Source: Sphingobacteriia bacterium (GTDB lineage Bacteria; Bacteroidota; Bacteroidia; Chitinophagales; Chitinophagaceae). From it: 5,299 bases of DNA. Below are positions 1 to 3,676 of the stretch, in pieces; positions within the stretch are counted from its first letter, which is position 1; every line of letters begins with the position of its first letter. Under the pieces are notes generated by a model that worked only from the letters and a program-made list of their open reading frames with translations, ran no database searches and was not told where the DNA came from. The stretch covers positions 1 to 5,299 of the forward strand of contig RDYY01000123.1 in assembly GCA_004293505.1 (NCBI GenBank), in the 5' to 3' direction. A program made the position numbers and the translations under genes.

Positions 1-438
1 TATTTGTTGGAGATAGCCCATTTTTTTCCCGAGGCCCAAGTAGAACAAGAAGCCTGTCCCTTGTGGGTTCCCCTGGTAGAGAATGGGGAGCATTTGGGCG
101 ATGGGGCCGATTATTTTGTGCACCACCATTTGGAATCCCTTTTGTTGCGGGCACCCCAGACCGATACCCTCTTGTTGGGTTGCACCCATTATCCCTTGCT
201 TTTGCCCAAGATCAGGGAGTTTTTGCCCCCCGGTATCCAAGTGGTTTCCCAAGGCCCCATTGTGGCGGCCAGCTTGGAAAACTACCTGCAGCGCCACCCA
301 GAAATGGCCGCCCGCCTATCGACCCAAGGCCAGTTGCGCTTCTGTACCACCGATGATACCACCGATTTTAATGCCCGCGGGGCCTTATTTTTCGGAAAAA
401 CCCTGGTTTCGGAGCAGGTTCAGTTGGGTCATTTGTGA
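1..438 (+). CDS. murI: Glutamate racemase, C-terminal half (5'-truncated by window edge)
   Basis: Glutamate racemase interconverts L- and D-glutamate in the cytoplasm without a cofactor and supplies D-glutamate for the peptidoglycan stem peptide. The frame is open from base 1 to the TGA at 436-438, giving 145 visible codons; the family is usually about 260-280 residues, so roughly half is missing upstream. Visible signatures are EACPLWVPLVE near visible residues 17-27 and LLLGCTHYPLLLP around 57-69. The Cys of GCTHYP (codon at 181-183) is the second of the two catalytic cysteines of the family; the first lies outside the window. The C-terminal stretch ending in a conserved-looking FGKTL segment is normal, with no sign of decay. 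A candidate promoter for the next gene begins inside its last codons. Identification rests on the GCTHYP and ACPLxVPLVE motifs and is confident. Confidence 0.95.
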   Translation, partial: YLLEIAHFFPEAQVEQEACPLWVPLVENGEHLGDGADYFVHHHLESLLLRAPQTDTLLLGCTHYPLLLPKIREFLPPGIQVVSQGPIVAASLENYLQRHPEMAARLSTQGQLRFCTTDDTTDFNARGALFFGKTLVSEQVQLGHL

Positions 439-454
439 TTTTTGCTTAATTTTG
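424..454 (+). promoter_or_regulatory. Candidate Bacteroidota-type promoter for rpmH
   Basis: A perfect TAnnTTTG element (TAATTTTG, 447-454) is preceded by TTG at 424-426 with a 20-nt spacer. This matches the -33/-7 arrangement of the primary sigma factor of Bacteroidota. The -33 part sits within the last codons of murI. Transcription would begin near 460, leaving a leader of about 70 nt before rpmH. The motif match is seen; activity is inferred. Confidence 0.6.
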
Positions 455-533
455 CCGTCCTTTCACAAGCCACAGTATGGTGACTGTTGCCTGAATCGAA
501 ACAACATTATTGGGTTAGTAAAACGCATTAAGC

Positions 534-689
534 ATGAAACGGACATTCCAACCACACAAGCGTCGCCGCAAATCGGTTCACGGTTTTCGCGAGCGCATGG
601 CAACTGCCAACGGCCGTAAAGTACTGGCCCGCCGCAGAGCGAAAGGTCGCAAGAAACTGACGGTTTCCAGCGAAAAAGGATTGAAATAA
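534..689 (+). CDS. rpmH: 50S ribosomal protein L34
   Basis: This 51-residue, strongly basic protein begins [20 protein letters not shown] and continues with [20 protein letters not shown], ending SSEKGLK. The MKRTFQP start, the HGFRxRM segment and the NGRxVLxxRRxKGRxxL core are the hallmarks of L34, a small protein of the large ribosomal subunit that packs against 23S rRNA. Length is normal for Bacteroidota L34. The start is fixed by the conserved MKRTFQP. There is no Shine-Dalgarno motif in the AT-rich bases before the ATG. A promoter candidate lies about 80 nt upstream and a hairpin terminator about 40 nt downstream, so the gene may be transcribed partly on its own. rnpA and yidD follow, the common rpmH-rnpA-yidD order of bacteria. 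Confidence 0.98.
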   Translation: MKRTFQPHKRRRKSVHGFRERMATANGRKVLARRRAKGRKKLTVSSEKGLK

Positions 690-731
690 TCCTGCACTTG
701 CCCCCGGGCAAAGGCACACCAGCATATCTTG

Positions 732-763
732 ATAGCCTCGACACCGTCGGGGCTATTTCTTTT
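732..763 (+). terminator. Rho-independent terminator or attenuator between rpmH and rnpA
   Basis: Arms 732-742 (ATAGCCTCGAC) and 746-756 (GTCGGGGCTAT) pair over 11 bp with one G-U wobble and a 3-nt loop. The T-rich tail TTCTTTT follows at 757-763. It lies 42 nt after the rpmH stop and ends 18 nt before the rnpA ATG. It would end rpmH transcripts or act as a partial terminator that lowers rnpA-yidD expression relative to L34. Confidence 0.75.
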
Positions 764-769
764 AGCCCC

Positions 770-777
770 TAACTTTG
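770..777 (+). promoter_or_regulatory. Isolated -7-like TAACTTTG just before rnpA
   Basis: TAACTTTG matches TAnnTTTG perfectly and is the same octamer as the sod -7 element. No TTG or TTTG occurs at the expected -33 distance; that position falls inside the terminator stem. Its last base is only 4 nt before the rnpA ATG, so a transcript from it would be essentially leaderless or would start just inside the annotated frame. A chance match is quite possible. Confidence 0.3.
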
Positions 778-781
778 TGGC

Positions 782-1285
782 ATGGCCCAACCCTTACCAT
801 TTGTTGATTCGCCCTCAACTGCTGACCCCCATTTGGCTGCCCCTGGGGTAGCGCAAGAAGTTGTGCCCACAGCGGTAGCAAGGCCCAACGGGTATGGGAA
901 AAGCCAAAAACTGAAAAGCCGCAAAACACTGGAAGGGCTTTTTGCCACGGGCAAAAGCTTTACCCAGTTTCCCGTGAAAGCTTGGTACCAGCCCTTGGCG
1001 GCACAGGTGTCAGGTGATAAAGAAGATCCTTCACCAACAATAAACAACAGCGCAAAGCCACACCAAATTGGGGTGGGCGTCAGCAGCCGGAACTTTAAAA
1101 AAGCCACTGACCGCAACCGCATCAAACGCCTCTTGCGCGAAGCCTATCGCTTGCAAAAAAATTTGTTGGTGGCGCCCCAACCCATGGGCGTGTTTTTGTT
1201 GTATGTGGGCAAGGAACTGCCCACCCAGGCCGAGTTGATGGTGGCAGTGGCCAAGACCTTGGAAAAAATCAGCAGCCATGTGTGA
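782..1285 (+). CDS. rnpA: Ribonuclease P protein component, with N-terminal extension
   Basis: RnpA is the small basic protein that binds RNase P RNA and helps it remove 5' leaders from precursor tRNAs. The recognisable fold starts near residue 40 ([21 protein letters not shown]), and the family signature is at 103-123, with the RNR motif at R111-N112-R113 in a basic helix ([18 protein letters not shown]). At 167 residues it is longer than the usual 110-140. There are two additions: about 38 Ala/Pro/Val-rich residues before the core, and a polar insertion near 76-92 before the [11 protein letters not shown] strand. The ATG at 782 is the only ATG in frame upstream of the core; TTG at 833 and GTG at 863 are possible later starts. 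No Shine-Dalgarno motif is present. The 3' end overlaps yidD by 8 nt (ATGTGTGA), implying cotranscription and translational coupling. Confidence 0.95.
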   Translation: MAQPLPFVDSPSTADPHLAAPGVAQEVVPTAVARPNGYGKSQKLKSRKTLEGLFATGKSFTQFPVKAWYQPLAAQVSGDKEDPSPTINNSAKPHQIGVGVSSRNFKKATDRNRIKRLLREAYRLQKNLLVAPQPMGVFLLYVGKELPTQAELMVAVAKTLEKISSHV

Positions 1286-1529
1286 GCATTGCCCACCCCG
1301 CAAAGGCATCAGCCATTGGTTGGGGTATTTGTTGATTCCTTTTATTCGGTTTTACCAATGGGTCATCAGTCCGATGCTGGGCCCCAAATGTAGGTTTGTG
1401 CCTACCTGCTCACAATATGGAGAGCAAGCGTTGAAAAAACACGGCCTTTTCAAAGGCAGTTGGTTATTGATCAAGCGCCTTTCTCGCTGCCGCCCCGGTG
1501 GTGGCTCGGGTTGGGATCCGGTGCCTTGA
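1278..1529 (+). CDS. yidD: Membrane protein insertion efficiency factor YidD
   Basis: YidD is a small membrane-associated protein thought to assist YidC-dependent insertion of inner-membrane proteins. The 83-residue product has an amphipathic N-terminal segment ([18 protein letters not shown], about residues 15-32), then the family signature [19 protein letters not shown] (34-52) and the terminal [13 protein letters not shown]. The conserved cysteines C38, C44 and C71 are present; C2 and C5 are extra. Length is normal. The ATG at 1278 lies inside the 3' end of rnpA with an 8-nt overlap, the usual coupled arrangement. The stop codon at 1527-1529 lies inside the first copy of a 30-bp tandem duplication, and the next gene, parE, converges on it. 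Confidence 0.97.
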   Translation: MCEHCPPRKGISHWLGYLLIPFIRFYQWVISPMLGPKCRFVPTCSQYGEQALKKHGLFKGSWLLIKRLSRCRPGGGSGWDPVP

Positions 1530-1569
1530 TTTTATTCCTGTTGGGATCCGGTGCCTTGATTTTATTCCT
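1510..1569. repeat. Perfect 30-bp tandem duplication at the yidD/parE junction
   Basis: Bases 1510-1539 and 1540-1569 are identical over all 30 positions, and identity stops on both sides. Each copy contains GGATCC. The first copy carries the last six yidD codons and its TGA; the second carries the last two parE sense codons plus part of a third, and the parE stop (TTA on the + strand, 1562-1564). The extra copy produces a 32-nt gap between stop codons that would otherwise lie 2 nt apart, and changes neither protein. Confidence 0.97.
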
Positions 1570-1861
1570 TGATCCTTCTTTTGTAATCCATTCTGGCATG
1601 AAGGATCCTTGTAATTTCGAATAGCTGGTTATTTAAACACCTGTAAAAAATGATGTGCTGTCCAATTAAATACCCCCAAACATTTTCGCCAATTTCAATG
1701 TAGGGTTTTCCTTTTTTTTGTTTTAATGAGATGGCCAAACAGCATTTGTATATCTTATCAAAATAAAGGTCAGCTTGACGTTCAGACCAATTCTCCTCTG
1801 TATAATTCCATATTGCAGAAAGATCTGCAAGGGCTTTCTCTGTAAAGAGAAGATTAGCCAT
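1562..1861 (-). CDS. parE: ParE/RelE-family toxin of a type II toxin-antitoxin pair
   Basis: The 99-residue product is typical in length for the RelE/ParE superfamily. The N-terminal TEKALADLSAIWNYTEENWSERQADLYFDKI (7-37) is the two-helix segment of this family. The central KGKPYIEIGENVWGYLIGQHIIFYR (50-74) and the C-terminal FEITRILHARMDYKRRI (81-97) are the strand regions; ITRILHxRMD is a characteristic ParE ending. ParE toxins of this kind generally act on DNA gyrase, while RelE relatives cut mRNA. The sequence favours ParE, but the target here is inferred. The start overlaps the parD stop by 8 nt (ATGGCTAA on the minus strand), so antitoxin precedes toxin. The module is AT-rich: 20 and 22 G/C in two hand-counted 60-base lines (1621-1680, 1741-1800), against 36 and 28 in flanking lines 1201-1260 and 2401-2460. 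The gene is intact. Confidence 0.93.
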   Translation of the reverse strand: MANLLFTEKALADLSAIWNYTEENWSERQADLYFDKIYKCCLAISLKQKKGKPYIEIGENVWGYLIGQHIIFYRCLNNQLFEITRILHARMDYKRRIKE

Positions 1862-2105
1862 TTTCTTTTTTTATTTTCTTTAATTCAGCTAAGTGTTTTT
1901 GTGGATCATAGTTTTTGACCCAGCCGCTGTCAATACCTTCTTGGATGGCATTTTTCAAAGCCAAGACTTTTGCTTCCTCTTCTTCTAATAAACGTAGCCC
2001 TGCTCTGATCACTTCACTGGCATTTTTGAATCGACCTTGAGAAACTTTTTCGTCAACAAATTGCTCAAAATAATCTCCTAATGAAACCGAAGTATTACGT
2101 CCCAT
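1854..2105 (-). CDS. parD: ParD-family antitoxin (ribbon-helix-helix)
   Basis: ParD antitoxins bind and neutralise ParE through their C-terminal half and repress their own operon through an N-terminal ribbon-helix-helix DNA-binding domain. The 83-residue product begins MGRNTSVSLGDYFEQFVDEK and continues with VSQGRFKNASEVIRAGLRLLEEEE (21-44). This closely follows the ParD pattern: a DNA-contacting strand at NTSVSL, and two helices ending at the RAGLRLLEE motif. The remaining 45-83 is charged (ALKNAIQEGIDSG, then a Lys-rich tail) and would wrap the toxin. The start at 2105 is set by the conserved MGRNTSVSL; no Shine-Dalgarno motif precedes it. A 9-bp inverted repeat 17 nt upstream is a plausible ParD operator. 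The gene is intact and forms a two-gene operon with parE. Confidence 0.95.
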   Translation of the reverse strand: MGRNTSVSLGDYFEQFVDEKVSQGRFKNASEVIRAGLRLLEEEEAKVLALKNAIQEGIDSGWVKNYDPQKHLAELKKIKKENG

Positions 2106-2121
2106 GACATGTTATTTTACT

Positions 2122-2146
2122 AAAATTACCTAAAATTGGTAATTTT
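2122..2146. promoter_or_regulatory. Inverted repeat upstream of parD, candidate autoregulatory operator
   Basis: AAAATTACC (2122-2130) and GGTAATTTT (2138-2146) are perfect 9-bp inverted arms around a 7-nt AT-only centre, 17 nt upstream of the parD start. A -7-like TAATTTTA on the minus strand (2128 to 2121) overlaps the proximal arm. A TTTG (2156 to 2153) lies upstream, but its 24-nt spacing is longer than the usual one. Position and symmetry suit repression by a ParD dimer or ParDE complex. The dyad is seen; the function is inferred. Confidence 0.6.
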
Positions 2147-2171
2147 TATTTGCAAAACCCTGAAATGGTAG

Positions 2172-2208
2172 AAAATACGAAGGGTCGGCACAAGCCGACC
2201 CTTCGTAT
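2172..2208 (-). terminator. Strong hairpin terminator after the lipoprotein gene
   Basis: Arms 2175-2189 and 2194-2208 pair perfectly over 15 bp with a 4-nt loop. Read on the minus strand, the hairpin begins 13 nt after the stop codon of the lipoprotein gene and is followed by a short U run (TATTTTC). No T run follows on the + strand. It should insulate parDE from upstream transcription. Confidence 0.85.
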
Positions 2209-2221
2209 AAAGATATAAAAC

Positions 2222-2821
2222 CTACTGCGCGGATGAGGGCGCTTGTAATTTCTCCAGTTTGGAGATCATTTCGCGGATTTCTTTGATGCTGTAAAAGCGG
2301 TAGATCTCGGGGTCTTTGCCATCCACCCGTTCGGCACTGCGCATGCGGTGATAGGGGCCCACCACTTGGGCGGCGGGGTTCTCAGAAATCTTGGCCACTT
2401 GGTTGGGCAGGATGTAGTAATTGCGGTTGGCAGCTGAAACATTCTTGCCTTCTACCAATTGCTTGAGGCTATCGGTCTTGGTCTTGAGGGCTTCTTGCGA
2501 AATCATGTTCTGGGCCTTCTCGGCGCTGGTATAGTTTTGGTAAGCCCCAATGATGGTGTCGTTTTTCACGTTCACCACATACAGCCCTGTTCCCTTTAAT
2601 TCAACCTTGGCCTCACCCGCAGGGGTGTTGAGTTGAAAGATGGCCGGCTCTTGAGACAAGTTGATGGTTTGTTCTTCGTGTCCCGATCCATCGGTGGCTT
2701 TGATGGTCTGGGCGTTTAAATCTACCTCGGCCTTGCCCTTGCTCATGACCACGAGGGTTTTGGGGTTGGAGGAACAAGCGGCGAGGGTCAAAAGCAACGC
2801 AAAGGCTAGAATATTTTTCAT
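2222..2821 (-). CDS. Putative lipoprotein of unknown function
   Basis: I do not recognise the family of this 199-residue protein. Residues 1-15 form a lipoprotein signal peptide (MKNILAFALLLTLAAC) with lipobox L13-A-A-C16, so the mature protein should be lipid-anchored at Cys16 and face the periplasm or sit in the outer membrane. Residues 21-90 alternate polar and hydrophobic residues (KTLVVMSKGKAEVDLN, AKVELKGTGLYVVNV), suggesting a beta-rich domain. Residues 95-125 and 178-193 look helical. Two short segments resemble each other: IIGAYQNYTSAEK (90-102) and VVGPYHRMRSAER (153-165). The C-terminus is Ala/Ser/Gln-rich. The start is supported by the signal peptide immediately after the ATG. It is downstream of sod in the same direction, but a terminator lies in the 87-nt gap and no convincing promoter is visible, so its transcription is unclear. 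A perfect hairpin follows the stop. Confidence 0.85.
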   Translation of the reverse strand: MKNILAFALLLTLAACSSNPKTLVVMSKGKAEVDLNAQTIKATDGSGHEEQTINLSQEPAIFQLNTPAGEAKVELKGTGLYVVNVKNDTIIGAYQNYTSAEKAQNMISQEALKTKTDSLKQLVEGKNVSAANRNYYILPNQVAKISENPAAQVVGPYHRMRSAERVDGKDPEIYRFYSIKEIREMISKLEKLQAPSSAQ

Positions 2822-2848
2822 TCAACGAATTTAAGCTTTCAATAGATG

Positions 2849-2873
2849 AAAAAAGCCAGCATTTGCTGGCTTT
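2849..2873 (-). terminator. Rho-independent terminator after sod
   Basis: Arms 2852-2860 (AAAGCCAGC) and 2865-2873 (GCTGGCTTT) pair perfectly over 9 bp with a 4-nt loop. On the minus strand the stem runs into six consecutive U residues (A2849-A2854 on the + strand, three of them within the stem). It starts 35 nt after the sod stop and lies before the lipoprotein gene, separating the two same-direction genes. Confidence 0.85.
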
Positions 2874-2908
2874 GTAAGTTGACTGCCGAGGGGCAGGGGA
2901 AGGAAGGT

Positions 2909-3514
2909 TTATTGGGCGGCGGCGAAACGCTCGGCAACTTTGGACCAGTTGACTACCTGCCAAAAAGCGGCCAGGTAATCGGCGCGGCGGTTTTGGTATT
3001 TCAGGTAATAAGCGTGCTCCCATACATCGGCCCCCAAAATGGGTGTGCCCTTTACCTCGGCCACGTCCATCAAAGGATTGTCTTGGTTGGGGGTAGAAGA
3101 AACGTCCAGCTTTCCGTCTTTTACGATCAGCCAAGCCCAGCCAGAACCAAAACGGGTCATGCCCGCAGCGGCAAATTTTTCTTTGAAAGCGTCAAAGCTG
3201 CCAAAAGCGGCGTCTATGGAGGCGGCCAAAGCTCCCGTGGGTGCGCCACCTGCGTTAGGGGCCAAAGACTCCCAGAAGAATGTATGGTTCCAGTGTCCGC
3301 CGCCATTGTTCCTGACCGCAGGAGAAATGGTACCCGCCACTTTCACCAGGTCTTCTAAAGACTTGCCTTCGTTGGGTGTTCCTGCCACAGCTTTGTTCAG
3401 GTTGTCTACATAGGCTTGGTGGTGTTTACCATGGTGGATTTGCATGGTGAGGGTATCAATATGGGGTTCCAAGGCATCGTGTGCAAAGGGGAGGGGTGCT
3501 AAAGTAAAGCTCAT
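2909..3514 (-). CDS. sodA: Superoxide dismutase, Fe/Mn family, Mn-type signature
   Basis: The enzyme dismutates superoxide to oxygen and hydrogen peroxide, normally in the cytoplasm; no signal peptide is present. The 201-residue length is typical. Metal ligands by alignment with E. coli MnSOD are H27 (in [10 protein letters not shown]), H77 ([11 protein letters not shown]), D163 and H167 (DVWEHAYY). The active-site partners H31 and Y35 are present. The outer-sphere glutamine is at Q144 (TPNQDNPLM), and G73 occupies the position where FeSODs carry their glutamine, so the pattern is Mn-type. Cambialistic activity cannot be excluded. The N-terminal domain spans about 1-90 and the C-terminal alpha/beta domain 95-201. 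The ATG at 3514 precedes the conserved [13 protein letters not shown] segment. It has its own promoter and terminator, so it is probably monocistronic, and it is divergent from the amidohydrolase gene. Confidence 0.97.
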   Translation of the reverse strand: MSFTLAPLPFAHDALEPHIDTLTMQIHHGKHHQAYVDNLNKAVAGTPNEGKSLEDLVKVAGTISPAVRNNGGGHWNHTFFWESLAPNAGGAPTGALAASIDAAFGSFDAFKEKFAAAGMTRFGSGWAWLIVKDGKLDVSSTPNQDNPLMDVAEVKGTPILGADVWEHAYYLKYQNRRADYLAAFWQVVNWSKVAERFAAAQ

Positions 3515-3529
3515 AAAAATGGTTTTATC

Positions 3530-3546
3530 GTTGAATAGTGTTCAAC
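3530..3546. promoter_or_regulatory. Dyad over the sod transcription start, candidate operator
   Basis: GTTGAA (3530-3535) and TTCAAC (3541-3546) form a perfect 6-bp inverted repeat with a 5-nt centre. It abuts the downstream end of the sod -7 element and would cover the expected transcription start. A third GTTGAA lies at 3564-3569, inside the spacer between -33 and -7. A repressor bound here would block initiation. No regulator is encoded nearby to suggest which one. Confidence 0.4.
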
Positions 3547-3576
3547 AAAGTTAGGCGCTAAAGGTTGAAGGCCAAA
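3546..3576 (-). promoter_or_regulatory. Bacteroidota-type promoter for sod
   Basis: On the minus strand, TTTG (3576 to 3573) is followed by exactly 19 nt and then TAACTTTG (3553 to 3546), a full match to the -33/-7 consensus of Bacteroidota. Transcription would start near 3540, giving a leader of about 25 nt before the ATG at 3514. Confidence 0.8.
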
Positions 3577-3676
3577 ACGATGCGTGTAAGGAATTACGCC
3601 TAAGCCAAGAACAGAATGCTCACACCAAAAACACATCCCAACATTTCGCATTATATTAGGTGTTCAAACCATCTAT

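Noticed and set aside
472..487. Small hairpin ACAGT/ACTGT in the rpmH leader
   Set aside because: Only 5 bp with a 6-nt loop; too weak to claim a regulatory leader.
83..619. 178-codon open frame on the + strand across murI and rpmH
   Set aside because: It is out of frame with both well-supported genes, rich in Pro/Cys/Trp, and runs through the intergenic promoter. It is a shadow frame.
1571..1607. 8-bp inverted repeat GATCCTTC / GAAGGATC near the end of parE
   Set aside because: It lies wholly in parE coding sequence encoding the conserved ILHARMD tail, has a 21-nt loop and no T tail on either side, so I do not call it a terminator.
2826..2833. TAAATTCG on the minus strand as a promoter for the lipoprotein gene
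   Set aside because: One mismatch to the -7 consensus, no matching -33 element, and it would start transcription at the ATG itself.
2613..3134. 173-codon minus-strand frame across the lipoprotein and sod genes
   Set aside because: It crosses the sod terminator and overlaps two genes with clear signatures in another frame; its product is Arg/Pro-rich with no recognisable domain.
2846..3358. 170-codon + strand frame antisense to sod
   Set aside because: It is antisense to a strongly conserved enzyme and begins within the sod terminator; no family features.
3551..3603. Inverted heptamers TTAGGCG and CGCCTAA flanking the sod -33 element
   Set aside because: Arms of 7 bp with a 39-nt gap are easily found by chance, and one arm overlaps the -7 element.
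3652..3659. TATATTAG upstream of the amidohydrolase as a -7 element
   Set aside because: One mismatch to TAnnTTTG and no TTG at the expected -33 distance; not enough to call a promoter.
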